Below are positions 7,827 to 17,332 of a stretch of 64,000 nucleotides of DNA, piece by piece. Below the pieces are notes generated by a model that worked only from the letters and a program-made list of their open reading frames with translations, searched no databases and was not told the origin of the DNA. The position numbers were made by a program, and so were the translations under genes. The stretch covers positions 372,001 through 436,000 of the forward strand of contig OW818676.1 of NCBI GenBank assembly GCA_942493235.1. Direction: 5' to 3'. Source of the DNA: ENR-C587 sp942493235 (lineage in GTDB: Bacteria > Bacteroidota > Ignavibacteria > Kapaibacteriales > UBA2268). Each line of letters starts with the position of its first letter. Within the stretch, counting starts at the first letter, position 1.

Positions 7827-10064
7827 TTAGTTTCTCTTTACTGCAATTTTGCCAACCGAAAATTGCCCTTCATTCGTGGAAGAAGAAATAAGTAGATATA
7901 CTCCGTTGCCTACATAATTTCCTTTGTCGTCTCTGCCATCCCAAACAGCTCGATTACCCAGAACCTGAATTGAACGGATGTACTTTCCGTCTGTGGTGGT
8001 GATGCTAATATAAGTATCTTTTACTAAGCCTTCGATTACCGCATTATTATCTTTTTCAGGATTAAAAGGCTGAGGGTAACAGGTGATTTGATACTCGCTT
8101 TTAGGTTGAGCCGATAGAGTTGAGGCAGAGAATAACCCTTTTTCTGTACTAAAATATACTCTTCCGGATTTTGGGTCTGAAGTGATAGAGATAACTTTGT
8201 TTGTTGTTAGGGCTGAATTCTTTGTACTAACAATTGCCAGTACCTCAGTACCATCAGGAGATAGCACCCAAATACCTTCATTTGTAGCAATCCATTTATT
8301 ATTGATAGCATCTACATGAATTGCATTAATATAATTAGTACTTAGAAACGCTACCTTACGTATATAAGTAGTAGAATTAGTAATTACCGAGCCTGGATTA
8401 ATCATAGCGGCTAATCCCTCAGAGGTACCTATCCATAAAGTACCTAATTTATCATAAGCTAAAGCAGTTATTGTATTAGATTGTAAGTTAGAATTACTGC
8501 TTTTGAAATTTCCGCTTACATTTCTATCTATATTTTGGTAGAATAAGCCATGCACATCAGAGGAACCAATCCATTTAGTGTCGTTATTATCAATTTCAAG
8601 AAAATACGGACGATTGATATTAAAAGCATTAGGCATCGGATAGCCTTCAAAAGTATTGTCAGAGTTCCTTTTGATTAATAATGGAGCGGAAGCATTAGCA
8701 AAAGCGTTTAAAAACCAAATAGCACCGGTTCGGTCTTGTTTAAAGCCGGTAGCTATAGTCATATCAATATTAATTGAAAGAGGAGAATTATTATTATTAA
8801 ATGTATCGATGGATAATTCATTATCGTAATTTAAAATTGCAAACCCTTTACCCCAGTTGCTGGCATATACCCTATCCTGATTATCTATATAGACTTTAAA
8901 GTATGAATTGCTTGCCATCTTTGAGACGGTGTTTGTATAGAAATTATGCCAATTAGTACCATCATACATTGTAACACCTTTTGCGGAGCTTCCAAGACCT
9001 GTAGCCGCCCAAAGGCGACTTTTGGAATCTATCTGCATCTCGGTAAATTGTTTAGTAAGAGGTGAATTAGCATCATAGAGTTCGAGATTTGTTCCGTCGA
9101 AAATTCCAAAGCTTTTTTCTTTATAAGCAATAAATAAAATAATACTCTCGGTATTTACAGAATAAGCAAAATTTAAACGTGATGAATTTGCATCGTAAAG
9201 GGGATGTTTGATATTAATTGTTTCATCATCTGAGATTTTTTTTACATAATAATAAGTAGTATAGCAAAGTGCATTATTATAAGTAAATATCGATGTGATT
9301 GGGCTCCAGACCGGCAACTGTTTAACAATTCTAAAAGTATCGGCTTCGAAAGCGAGCATTAAGCTATCTGCCGTTAAATAGATAGTGCCTTCGTAATTAA
9401 TCATATTATCTAAATTAATGCTATATCTTTTAATTGCTTCTGTTCTTGGGATTGATGTCCAAGAGCCGGGGTCTTGAATAAGTAAATCTAATTCCGCATA
9501 AGCTAAGCCTTCTTTAGTTGCAGAATAAATCTTATTATCATTAAAAAATACGTCATTAATTTCAGTATTTCTAGTAAAATTGCCCATTTTAGTAACTGTT
9601 TCAGTGAAAATCAGCTCATCTAAATCAAAAACAGCAAGTCCAAATCCTCCACCAATAAATGCTTTATTATCTCTGATTTCAATGTCGTTTATCTTCAAAT
9701 TAGTGAAACTTGCTCTGCTGATATCAGAGAAATTAACACATTTGTAGTCTTGGTCTATAATACTAACTATACCGTCTCCTGTACCGATAATTACCAAGTC
9801 GCCATAAGCACCAATTGCTGTAATATCAGTGCTGATAAGTCCGTCAGCATAACTGAGATATTTAATGGACTTGGTATCAGGATTAAAAATTAATACTCCG
9901 CCATAAGTGGCACACCAAATTTTGCCTTTTGAATCGGTAACTGCCGAGTTAATATCAGCAAATGAAGAGAATATTTTCCAATCACTTAAATATACCATTG
10001 AATCTTCGGCATAGGCTAAGCTGCATGAAAAAAGTACAAACAAAAATAAAAATATTTTTTTCAT
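7827..10064 (-). CDS. PorZ-like beta-propeller protein of the T9SS
   Basis: 745 residues with a signal peptide (KKIFLFLFVLFSCSLAYA). The N-terminal propeller opens WKIFSSFADINSAVTDSKGK, the PorZ_N pattern. Repeated two-component-regulator propeller blades of the type GTLWIGTSEGLAAM follow. The C-terminus is an Ig-like/FlgD-like domain (QPFNPEKDN ... VWDGRDDKGNYVGNGVYLL). PorZ is a surface protein of the type IX attachment complex that binds A-LPS and aids cargo maturation. Length and layout fit PorZ (about 770). A different secreted propeller protein cannot be excluded. It stands alone between a terminator and the ribH gene. Confidence 0.7.
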   Translation of the reverse strand: MKKIFLFLFVLFSCSLAYAEDSMVYLSDWKIFSSFADINSAVTDSKGKIWCATYGGVLIFNPDTKSIKYLSYADGLISTDITAIGAYGDLVIIGTGDGIVSIIDQDYKCVNFSDISRASFTNLKINDIEIRDNKAFIGGGFGLAVFDLDELIFTETVTKMGNFTRNTEINDVFFNDNKIYSATKEGLAYAELDLLIQDPGSWTSIPRTEAIKRYSINLDNMINYEGTIYLTADSLMLAFEADTFRIVKQLPVWSPITSIFTYNNALCYTTYYYVKKISDDETINIKHPLYDANSSRLNFAYSVNTESIILFIAYKEKSFGIFDGTNLELYDANSPLTKQFTEMQIDSKSRLWAATGLGSSAKGVTMYDGTNWHNFYTNTVSKMASNSYFKVYIDNQDRVYASNWGKGFAILNYDNELSIDTFNNNNSPLSINIDMTIATGFKQDRTGAIWFLNAFANASAPLLIKRNSDNTFEGYPMPNAFNINRPYFLEIDNNDTKWIGSSDVHGLFYQNIDRNVSGNFKSSNSNLQSNTITALAYDKLGTLWIGTSEGLAAMINPGSVITNSTTYIRKVAFLSTNYINAIHVDAINNKWIATNEGIWVLSPDGTEVLAIVSTKNSALTTNKVISITSDPKSGRVYFSTEKGLFSASTLSAQPKSEYQITCYPQPFNPEKDNNAVIEGLVKDTYISITTTDGKYIRSIQVLGNRAVWDGRDDKGNYVGNGVYLLISSSTNEGQFSVGKIAVKRN

Positions 10065-10105
10065 AGAATTAATTTTTAATATTTACAAAAATGGGTAGAG
10101 ACCTA

Positions 10106-10573
10106 TCATTGAATAGCCTTCAATAATGAAACCATTTCTATAGCAGTCTGTCCCGCTTCAAATCCTTTATTGCCGGATTTTGAGCCGGACCTTTCTATTG
10201 CTTGCTCAATTGAATCGGTAGTTAGTACACCGAAAATACATGGCGTGCCTGTTTCTAAAGAAACAGAAGCTATTCCTTTGGTTACTTCTGCGGCTATATA
10301 GTCGAAATGAGGAGTAGCTCCGCGGATAACTGCACCTAAGGCAATTACTGCGTCATACTTCTTATTTTCTGCAAACTTTTTAACTATTAAAGGGATTTCA
10401 AATGCTCCGGGGCAATAAGCGATTGTAATGTTTTCCTCGACTGCACCATGACGTTTTAATGCGTCTAATGCTCCATCAAGTAATTTACTTACTACAAATT
10501 GATTCCATCTTGATACAACAATTGCGAAATTTTTACCCTTTGCGTCATAATTTCCTTCTATAATTCTCGACAT
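10106..10573 (-). CDS. ribH: 6,7-dimethyl-8-ribityllumazine synthase
   Basis: 155 residues, the usual length. It condenses ribityl-aminouracil with dihydroxybutanone phosphate to lumazine, the penultimate step of riboflavin synthesis, as a cytoplasmic capsid-like oligomer. Motifs include the substrate loop SRWNQFVVSKL, the GAFEIPL segment, and ALGAVIRGATPHFDYIA with the catalytic His. It lies 42 bases upstream of the PorZ-like gene on the same strand. No other rib genes are nearby. Confidence 0.95.
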   Translation of the reverse strand: MSRIIEGNYDAKGKNFAIVVSRWNQFVVSKLLDGALDALKRHGAVEENITIAYCPGAFEIPLIVKKFAENKKYDAVIALGAVIRGATPHFDYIAAEVTKGIASVSLETGTPCIFGVLTTDSIEQAIERSGSKSGNKGFEAGQTAIEMVSLLKAIQ

Positions 10574-10751
10574 ATTATTTCCCCATTTTTAAATTATATA
10601 GCTAATAATAATATTTGACGAAAAATCAATAATTCTATTGGTGATAAATTGTATTTTTATTAATTGTCAATTTTGGTGGGCGGAGGATGCGATTTATAAA
10701 GTTATAAAGTTGAAAGTTATAAAGTGGGAATTAGAAATTAGGAATTTGCAG

Positions 10752-10826
10752 GTCTCCGCACTATGCTCTGCGAAGTGCGGCTTTTCCTCCAACATCGTTA
10801 GATGTTGAATATTGGTAGAATGAATT
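10752..10826. repeat. D-family repeat, copy 1
   Basis: Two hairpins in a row: CCGCACT / AGTGCGG around 10756-10780 and CAACATC-GTTA-GATGTTG at 10790-10807, followed by AATATTGGTAGAATGAA. The same blocks recur in reverse orientation at 13279 and 13431 with different spacing. Confidence 0.6.
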
Positions 10827-10872
10827 TGGAATCCCCTTAGATATAATAATAGAATATTTTGGGGACTAAAAC

Positions 10873-10914
10873 AAAAAAACCTCCGTAGCTAAAGAAAGCT
10901 AACGAAGGTTTAAT
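10873..10914 (-). terminator. Terminator of the DUF4836 lipoprotein gene
   Basis: An imperfect stem (AAACCTCCGTAGCT with AGCTAACGAAGGTTT, loop AAAGAA), with a U-run on the minus strand, placed just after the stop codon of the gene. Confidence 0.7.
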
Positions 10915-10931
10915 AAAACAATTGAAATAAA

Positions 10932-12542
10932 TTATATCATAGAATCAATCATTTTAATTAGAGCTAAGAAACTGTTGGTATTTGATTTTTTGAATTTAAT
11001 TCTACAAGTTGAAGTCATTGTTTTCACATCAGTTTCAATTTCAATTACATCAAAAATCAATTTGCTAAAATATTGACCTATCATAGGATTTTCACCTGTC
11101 ATTGATTTAAAGCCTTGAGGGTATTTATTAACATCAATATTTATGTAAGCGAAGTTGCCTTTTAGTAATTTATCTTTATATTGAGTATTTAAAATATTGT
11201 TTGGTGCAGTACCGGCTTTTGCATATTCAAGAGTTTTAAAATCATTTGTAGCTACTAAAATATTATTATAAATTGCAAAGTAAAATTTATTTGCATCGGG
11301 AACTGAAATTTCATAATAATCATTAACTTTAGTTATAGTAGCTTTAAATTCGGAAACTAATTGCTCAAGAATAGTATTATCATTAACACCGAATAATAAT
11401 AAAAATCCAGGAACAGGCTGTGGAATCGGTAACAAATTAATAGCATTAGGATTTTCATTCTTTGTGATATCGGTAAGTGCATAGACTATCTCACCGTTAA
11501 ATTTTGAGATATATTTCTCAAGTGCAGAATAGAAAATCATAATTTCTTGTCCCTGAGGAGCATTATCAATTGCCGGCTTTAAATCTTCATTGATTATTTT
11601 GAACATTTCAGTAATTCCGTTTTTAGCAACGTTCATATCAATTGAAGTAGCTGCTACCATAATTACATCAGAAGGTACTATTGATAATATCCCTTTGCTA
11701 ACATTCTGCTTGTATATTTTTTCAAAGTCAACTAATTTTTTAATATTTTCGCCATATTTTGTTTTTCCGTTAATAACGATTTCATCAGTGGCAAAATCTG
11801 CATAAGCAAATACGTTAGTACCATTAAATAAAGACTTCAATTTATTGAAGTTCATACCTGAAGCATACATTTGAGCTTTATCGAATATTGCATTCATAAA
11901 AGTCAAATCCATCCACATTGAAATATCTTTTTGATTTTCAGAAAAGCTCTTATAATTTTCGTTAGCGGTAAGACTTTCTTCACTTTTCAATGAAGTATAT
12001 TTCTTGAATTGATTAATAAGATTTTCTTTTGTGTCAGGTTCGGTAGCTATCATCATATATAGCACTTTGTCATTCCAAGCTAATAAATTACTACTTTCGG
12101 CAACGCCAAGATAATCGCCGATTTTCTCCGGTTCGGGTTTTGTTTTGTCTTTAGTCTGAGCTTTCAGATAGGCTTGGAATTTCGCCTTATCCTTCATTTC
12201 TATAAGTAAACCGCCGTATTTCATGTCTTTAGTCATGTAGTAATAAGCTGTTGATTTTAAGTTAAGCCCAAGAACTTCGGGATTGTTAACAAATTCTTCC
12301 ATTGTCTTAATAGCACTTGGGTCGCCCATAGCCATAAGTCCCTTCAAAGCTCCGTACATTTTTGTTTTGTTAAAATCGGCAAGCTTGCCTTTTTCATTAA
12401 AACTTTTCATATCGAGCGAAATAAGAAGTCCTACATCTTTAGGAATCAAATTTCCGATTTCTGCATTTTTACTTGAGCAAGCAAGCAAAATTACTGCTAA
12501 AACCATCATAGCAATAGTTCTTAAATAAACGGTACTTTTCAT
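10932..12542 (-). CDS. DUF4836-type lipoprotein
   Basis: 536 residues. It begins with a lipoprotein signal, ending in the lipobox LLAC at about residues 19-22, so it should be anchored in the inner or outer membrane on the periplasmic side. The start of the mature part, LIPKDVGLLISLDMKSFNEK, is the opening pattern of DUF4836 proteins of Bacteroidota. No enzymatic motif is visible and the family has no established function. It is monocistronic, with its own terminator, and divergent from ybaK. Confidence 0.75.
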   Translation of the reverse strand: MKSTVYLRTIAMMVLAVILLACSSKNAEIGNLIPKDVGLLISLDMKSFNEKGKLADFNKTKMYGALKGLMAMGDPSAIKTMEEFVNNPEVLGLNLKSTAYYYMTKDMKYGGLLIEMKDKAKFQAYLKAQTKDKTKPEPEKIGDYLGVAESSNLLAWNDKVLYMMIATEPDTKENLINQFKKYTSLKSEESLTANENYKSFSENQKDISMWMDLTFMNAIFDKAQMYASGMNFNKLKSLFNGTNVFAYADFATDEIVINGKTKYGENIKKLVDFEKIYKQNVSKGILSIVPSDVIMVAATSIDMNVAKNGITEMFKIINEDLKPAIDNAPQGQEIMIFYSALEKYISKFNGEIVYALTDITKNENPNAINLLPIPQPVPGFLLLFGVNDNTILEQLVSEFKATITKVNDYYEISVPDANKFYFAIYNNILVATNDFKTLEYAKAGTAPNNILNTQYKDKLLKGNFAYINIDVNKYPQGFKSMTGENPMIGQYFSKLIFDVIEIETDVKTMTSTCRIKFKKSNTNSFLALIKMIDSMI

Positions 12543-12680
12543 CTTTAACCTTTTTTTTTATGGAACAAATAAATTTATGATATAGTATCAAATTCAAATG
12601 TAAACCAAAAACAAGAATAATACGTTAAATTAAGAAATAAAATTTAATATATAAAGAAAAATATTATATTGGAGAAAATT

Positions 12681-13163
12681 TTGGCAATAAATTATCCGGT
12701 AACTGCAGGCATAAGATTTTTAAGAGATAACAAAGTAGATTTTGAACAGTTTATTTATGATTATCAAGAAAAGGGTGGCACTAAGCAGACAGCAATAGAG
12801 CTTAATTTGAACGAGCATAATGTAATTAAAACTCTCGTTTTTATTAGTGATACCGGCAAAGGCATTATTTGCTTAATGCATGGCGATAATGAAGTATCTG
12901 CTAAGGAATTAGCCAGAAGTATAGGAGTGAAATCTTTAGTTCCGGCTCCTCAAGATAAAGCAATGAAATGGACAGGTTATCAATTTGGTGGAACAAGCCC
13001 TTTCGGTACAAAATCTCAATTACCGATTTATGTAGAAAGTACAATCTTTGATTTGGACAAAATTTATATAAATGGCGGGAAACGTGGTTTTATAGTTTCA
13101 ATGTGCCCATCCGTTTTAAAAGAAATATTTGATATTACAGAAGTTAATGTAGCGATTGACTAA
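12681..13163 (+). CDS. ybaK: Cys-tRNA(Pro)/Cys-tRNA(Cys) deacylase, YbaK/EbsC family
   Basis: About 160 residues. It hydrolyses mischarged aminoacyl-tRNA in trans. Visible features are the N-terminal VTAGIRFLRDNKVDF, the Lys in EHNVIKTLVF, and the GYQFGGTSPFGTKSQLPIYV segment typical of YbaK. The start codon is TTG. The one at 12681 has GGAG six bases upstream; an in-frame TTG at 12669 would place that GGAG inside the gene, so the later start is preferred. It is divergent from the DUF4836 gene. Confidence 0.85.
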   Translation: MAINYPVTAGIRFLRDNKVDFEQFIYDYQEKGGTKQTAIELNLNEHNVIKTLVFISDTGKGIICLMHGDNEVSAKELARSIGVKSLVPAPQDKAMKWTGYQFGGTSPFGTKSQLPIYVESTIFDLDKIYINGGKRGFIVSMCPSVLKEIFDITEVNVAID

Positions 13164-13278
13164 TTAGAAATTGCTTAAATAGAGAGGTTAGGAGCTAGGG
13201 TTTAGGGACTGGAACGTATATTATGTCATATTTTAGCTACATTCTAATTCCCAATTCCCAATTCCCAGCCACCAGCTA

Positions 13279-13358
13279 CAGAGCATAGTAAGGAGTCGAA
13301 AGGGGGTGCCACTTTCATGCTACCATTATTCAACATCTAACGATGTTGGAAGAAAAGA
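13279..13358. repeat. D-family repeat, copy 2
   Basis: GAGCATAGTAAGGAG at 13281 is followed by the CAACATC-TAAC-GATGTTG hairpin at 13331-13348 and AGAAAAG. It is in the same orientation as copy 3. Confidence 0.55.
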
Positions 13359-13430
13359 ATCCGTACATGATCTTTAAGCCCTCCCTTTGGGGAGGGTTTG
13401 GGTGGGGTTGAAAGATATTTAGCTGTCATC

Positions 13431-13520
13431 CGCACTACGCAGAGCATAGTAAGGAGGGGAAATTGAGTGCCAAATTCATTCTACCAATATTCAACATCTA
13501 ACGATGTTGCAAGAAAAGAT
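13431..13520. repeat. D-family repeat, copy 3
   Basis: CCGCACTACGCAGAGCATAG, then TTCTACCAATATTCAACATC, the hairpin and GCAAGAAAAG. It shares long blocks with copies 1 and 2. Confidence 0.6.
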
Positions 13521-13716
13521 TTCATTCCTACTTCCTATTACCCAATTCCCACAAAACATTCTAATTCCCAATTCTTATCCCCAAACCCCCAGTCCCAAAT
13601 CCCCTTACTAAAGCTTAAAATAGCGAACTACCAAAAATATTATCAAATATTTACTTTGAATATTTAGATTTGCTGTTTAGTTTTGTATGATTGTTTTAAT
13701 TATATTAGGAGATAAA

Positions 13717-14058
13717 ATGAGTAAAAATAACTGGGCAGATGAATTGCCGTCCGCCATTACTATTAGTGATGCCGACGGAAATATAGTCTATATGAATAAT
13801 AAATCTCAGAAGACATTCGAAAAGTACGGAGGAGCTAATCTGATAGGTACTAAGCTCAGTCAATGGCATAAAGCAGAAGCTAATGAATTAATCAAGCAGA
13901 TTGCCGAAACCGGAATTCCAAACGCCTATACTATTGAAAAAGCCGGAATAAAGAAATTAATATATCAGACTCCATATTATGAAAATGGGGAGTATGCGGG
14001 TTTGGTCGAATTCTCAATGGAGATTCCTTTTGAAATGCCTAATTATATAAGAAGTTAA
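13717..14058 (+). CDS. Small single PAS-domain protein
   Basis: 113 residues from an ATG with AGGAG six bases upstream. It is a PAS sensor domain: the start DELPSAITISDADGNIVYMN is the typical N-terminal PAS strand pair, and the C-terminus ends the sheet (GLVEFSMEIPF). No output domain is attached. The next gene, an AraC-type regulator, starts seven bases after its stop, so the two are almost certainly co-transcribed. The PAS protein may feed a signal to that regulator, but this is inference. Confidence 0.8.
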   Translation: MSKNNWADELPSAITISDADGNIVYMNNKSQKTFEKYGGANLIGTKLSQWHKAEANELIKQIAETGIPNAYTIEKAGIKKLIYQTPYYENGEYAGLVEFSMEIPFEMPNYIRS

Positions 14059-14065
14059 TTAAGAA

Positions 14066-15025
14066 ATGAACTCAACTAATCAGGAATACGTATCGCGAAT
14101 CAATAGAGTAATTGATTATATTGACACAAATTATAATAATAATTTGAGCCTTGACACATTAGCCGAAGTTGCGAATTTTTCTAAATTCCATTTTCATCGT
14201 ATCTTTTATTCTTTTATAGGCGAGACTCTATATGATTTTATTCAGAGAGTACGAGTTGAGAAAGCCGCCTCTAAATTACTCTTTAGTGATACAATTACCA
14301 TTACAGATGTAGCCTACGACTGCGGATATAGTTCGGTGTCGGTATTTTCAAGAGCTTTTAAACAGGTTTTCGAGCAAAGTCCTTCGCAATGGCGTGAAGA
14401 GAATAAAGCTATATATGGCAATAATAGCAATTATTGCAAAAAAGAGGGCAAGAACGGCAAAATGTTTGACGAACAAAGCTCGTATTTTCGTAATGCAATT
14501 AAGTTATCCATTATTGAAAGAGCGGAAATGTTTGAAAATCAAAATGTAAATGCAGAAATAAGAACTTTAGCCCCAATTGATTTGGCTTATGTTCGATATA
14601 TCGGACCTTATAAAGGCGACTCCGATTTATTCGGAAGGCTCTATGGCAAGCTCTGTGCTTGGGCTGGACCAAGAGGAATTCTAAGCCGTCCGAATGTTAA
14701 ATTTATATGTGTCTATCACGACGACCCAAATATAACTGAACCCGATAAATTAAGAATAAGCGTCGGGGTAACAGTTTCGGAGGATACAAAAGTAGAAGGT
14801 GAAATCGGTAAGATGCAAATAGAAGGTGGCAAATATGCCGTAGGCAGATTTGAAATTCCAACCGATGGATTTGGTCAGGCTTGGACTTCAATGTGTGGCT
14901 GGGTAGCTAATGCCGGATTTCAACCGGAAGACGGATTGACTTTTGAATTATATCATAATAATTTTCAAGAGCATCCTCAAAAGCTTCATATTCTTGATAT
15001 TTGCATTCCGGTGAAATCAATGTAA
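14066..15025 (+). CDS. AraC-family regulator with GyrI-like effector domain
   Basis: 319 residues. The N-terminal 110 carry two helix-turn-helix motifs (SLDTLAEVANFSKFHFHRIF; ITDVAYDCGYSSVSVFSRAF), here ahead of the effector domain. The C-terminal half is a GyrI/Rob-type ligand-binding domain (LAYVRYIGPYKGDSDLFGRL ... GFQPEDGLTFELY). This architecture (Rob, SoxS-like with BmrR-type pocket) responds to small hydrophobic compounds and often controls efflux or stress genes. No efflux gene lies nearby. It is co-transcribed with the PAS protein. Confidence 0.88.
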   Translation: MNSTNQEYVSRINRVIDYIDTNYNNNLSLDTLAEVANFSKFHFHRIFYSFIGETLYDFIQRVRVEKAASKLLFSDTITITDVAYDCGYSSVSVFSRAFKQVFEQSPSQWREENKAIYGNNSNYCKKEGKNGKMFDEQSSYFRNAIKLSIIERAEMFENQNVNAEIRTLAPIDLAYVRYIGPYKGDSDLFGRLYGKLCAWAGPRGILSRPNVKFICVYHDDPNITEPDKLRISVGVTVSEDTKVEGEIGKMQIEGGKYAVGRFEIPTDGFGQAWTSMCGWVANAGFQPEDGLTFELYHNNFQEHPQKLHILDICIPVKSM

Positions 15026-15029
15026 GATT

Positions 15030-15262
15030 ATCTATACTTCAGTGGCTGGTGTTTAGAGGCTATTCTTAAAATTCGTCTCTTTGAGGGGAAACATCGCGTA
15101 GCGATGACAGGGTGGTTTAATTCTTGCTAATTGGTGGCTGAAGTCTGTTAAAAGTGGATAAAGAATGGGGAAAAATATCAACCTGACGGTTAACCGTCAG
15201 GTTGCATTAGAATAAAATGAATTTATTCGAGTATTTGCACAGCCTCTTCAGCGTGGAGGAAT
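15030..15262. repeat. Shell A element with core P
   Basis: The right terminus at 15232-15258 (GCACAGCCTCTTCAGCGTGG) is clear. The left terminus near 15036 (TACTTCAGTGGCTGGTGTTT) is degenerate. Palindrome P sits in the core position at 15179-15204. Confidence 0.55.
15179..15204. repeat. Palindrome P, copy 3
   Basis: A perfect 26-bp palindrome identical to copy 1 (arm CAACCTGAC, centre GGTTAACC). Confidence 0.85.
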
Positions 15263-15291
15263 AGGAAAAATGTAACACGAAATATTTTGAG

Positions 15292-16944
15292 TTAGTTTTC
15301 AATAAGATTATCTATCATTTTCAATAACAAATCACTTTCAATCGGTTTAGTTAAGAAATTATTGCATCCTGCTTCAATTATTTTGTCTCTTTCTTCATTA
15401 AATGCGAAAGCTGTTTGTGCAATAATAGGAATGTTTGGCATTAACTCCCTGATTTTTTTTGTTGCTTCTATCCCGTCCATTAAGGGCATTCTAATGTCCA
15501 TCAAAATCAAATCAATTTCGGGATGATTAATTACAAGCTCGACGGCTTTTACCCCATTATCGGCATGAAGTATTTTAAATCCGCTGTCAATTAATATTCT
15601 TCTTAGTAATTCGAAACAATTTTCATCATCTTCTGCAATTAGAACCATTAAAACTTTATATGGCTTAGCTAATATGTCGTCTTGATTATTAATAAATACC
15701 GATTGAGCATGAATATACGGTATAGAAAAATAAAAATCAGTACCTTTATCTACTTCAGAATCAACCTGGATTTCACCACCAAGTTTCTCTATTAGTCCTT
15801 TACATATAGCTAATCCAAGCCCTGCCCCTTTCAAAGAGTGTTCCTTTACTAAATCTACTGGAGTAAATCTGTCAAAGATTTTTTCAATATTTTCTTGAGG
15901 AATTCCGATTCCGGTGTCTTTCACAAAGAATTGCAATTTGTCATTAAGTACTTCATATCCGTAAAGAATAGTTCCGGACTGTGTAAATTTTATGGAATTA
16001 TTAATAATATTTGTAAGAATTTGGTGGAGCTTAGTATCATCTGAAATAATATAACAATTGTCATTGTCTAAAGCGGCAGTATAGCTGAATTTTATACCTT
16101 TTTTAGCAGCCAATGGGGTAAAGAAAGCATACAAATTATCCATTATTAAATTTAGTGAAAATGTTTTTTTCAATATTTCTATTTGACCGGTTTCGATTTT
16201 AGAAATATCTAACACATTATTGATTATATCCAGCAGTCTGTGGCTACTTTTTGAAATAATACCGGTATATTCCTTTATATCGTCAGCTGAAACAGAATAA
16301 CGGTTGAGTAAGTCAGAAAACCCAAGAATCCCATTTAACGGAGTTCGAATCTCGTGAGAGATATTCTGAAGAAAAGCTGTTTTTAATTTGTCTGCTACTT
16401 CGGCTTTTTCTTTTGCTACTTGTAATTCGACTAATGTTTGCTTATGTGAATTAATTTCTTTTTCTAACTCAATATTCTTTTTTTCTAATTTAGATATTAA
16501 GCGCTCACTATATAATTTCATTATTTCAGTCTCGTCTTGAATAGTTGGTGCGTTTGTAGCAAATTTAGATTCATCTGCCTCGTTTATTACTCTCAGTATA
16601 ATACTCAGTAATACCTCCGGCTCTTGAGGTTTTGTAATGAATTCTTGAGCACCGAGCGACAAAGCGAAAGACTTATCCAGACTATCTATATAGGTAGCCG
16701 TGTAGAAAATAAACGGAATACTTGAGAATTTTTTATTTTGCTTACATTCTTTACAGAACATAAACCCATCCATAATTGGCATTAGAATATCCGAAATAAT
16801 TAGCTCGAATTTCTCTGAACGAAGTTTCTCCAGTGCTATTTTTCCGTTAATTGCTGAAACAACTGTGAAATTATTACAAGTAAGAATAATTTCCATCATT
16901 TCTAAGTTATCGGTATTATCATCAACAACAAGTATCTTTTTCAT
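15292..16944 (-). CDS. Hybrid histidine kinase (REC-HisKA-HATPase-REC)
   Basis: 550 residues with no membrane segment. The N-terminal receiver carries its phospho-Asp in IISDILMPIMDG, about residue 54. A coiled coil precedes HisKA with its His in ISHEIRTPLNGIL, near 197. HATPase_c (VKDTGIGIPQENI; GLGLAICKGLIEKLGG) and a C-terminal receiver (LILMDIRMPLMDG, near 475) follow. It is cytoplasmic and gets its input through the first receiver, so it likely acts as a relay downstream of the membrane kinase in the same cassette. It lies 25 bases after the single-domain regulator. No DNA-binding output is present. Confidence 0.9.
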   Translation of the reverse strand: MKKILVVDDNTDNLEMMEIILTCNNFTVVSAINGKIALEKLRSEKFELIISDILMPIMDGFMFCKECKQNKKFSSIPFIFYTATYIDSLDKSFALSLGAQEFITKPQEPEVLLSIILRVINEADESKFATNAPTIQDETEIMKLYSERLISKLEKKNIELEKEINSHKQTLVELQVAKEKAEVADKLKTAFLQNISHEIRTPLNGILGFSDLLNRYSVSADDIKEYTGIISKSSHRLLDIINNVLDISKIETGQIEILKKTFSLNLIMDNLYAFFTPLAAKKGIKFSYTAALDNDNCYIISDDTKLHQILTNIINNSIKFTQSGTILYGYEVLNDKLQFFVKDTGIGIPQENIEKIFDRFTPVDLVKEHSLKGAGLGLAICKGLIEKLGGEIQVDSEVDKGTDFYFSIPYIHAQSVFINNQDDILAKPYKVLMVLIAEDDENCFELLRRILIDSGFKILHADNGVKAVELVINHPEIDLILMDIRMPLMDGIEATKKIRELMPNIPIIAQTAFAFNEERDKIIEAGCNNFLTKPIESDLLLKMIDNLIEN

Positions 16945-16969
16945 TTTCTACTTTCTGATAATTCAATGA

Positions 16970-17329
16970 TTATAAATATTTGCGAATATCATTCATAATG
17001 GTCTCCGGCTCTATGGGCTTCTCTATATAAGAATCACAGCCGGCATCAAGTGCCCTTTGTTTATCTCCGGTCATAGCATATGAAGATATTGCAATAATCG
17101 GAATGGTATTTTTAATTTCGGAACTACGAATCATTTTTGTAACTTCTAATCCGTTTATGTCGGGCAATTGTATATCCATTAATATCAAATCCGGTCTCTC
17201 GGATAATGCCGCATTATACCCCTTCATGCCGGTATCCATCATAATTACATTCAATTGGTTCTGCTCTAATATGAATTTAATCATATACATATTGTCTTCG
17301 TTATCTTCAATAATAAGTACTCTTTTCAT
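16970..17329 (-). CDS. Single-domain response regulator (DivK-like)
   Basis: 119 residues, receiver only. The acidic pocket is IIEDNED, the phospho-acceptor is in LILMDIQLPDING, and the Lys is in YIEKPIEP. The start is either this ATG or a GTG three bases earlier that directly abuts the stop of the kinase gene, so translational coupling is likely. With no output domain, it probably shuttles phosphate between the YfiR-domain kinase upstream and the hybrid kinase downstream. Confidence 0.88.
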   Translation of the reverse strand: MKRVLIIEDNEDNMYMIKFILEQNQLNVIMMDTGMKGYNAALSERPDLILMDIQLPDINGLEVTKMIRSSEIKNTIPIIAISSYAMTGDKQRALDAGCDSYIEKPIEPETIMNDIRKYL

Positions 17330-17332
17330 CAC

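Larger units (their letters stand above)
10574..10931. other. Intergenic region with hairpins and D repeat
   Basis: Contains short direct repeats built on TTATAAAGTT near 10697, the D repeat at 10752-10826 and the terminator of the DUF4836 gene. No gene is seen. Confidence 0.5.
13164..13716. other. Repeat-rich intergenic region
   Basis: About 550 bp holding two D repeats, repeated AATTCCC words near 13246-13268 and 13559, and a CCCTCCC-TTT-GGGGAGGG hairpin near 13382. No credible gene is present before the PAS gene. Confidence 0.6.

Noticed and set aside
16340..16360. GTTCGAATCTCG, resembling a tRNA T-loop
   Set aside because: It lies inside the hybrid kinase gene and encodes part of the HisKA motif; no cloverleaf can be drawn around it.
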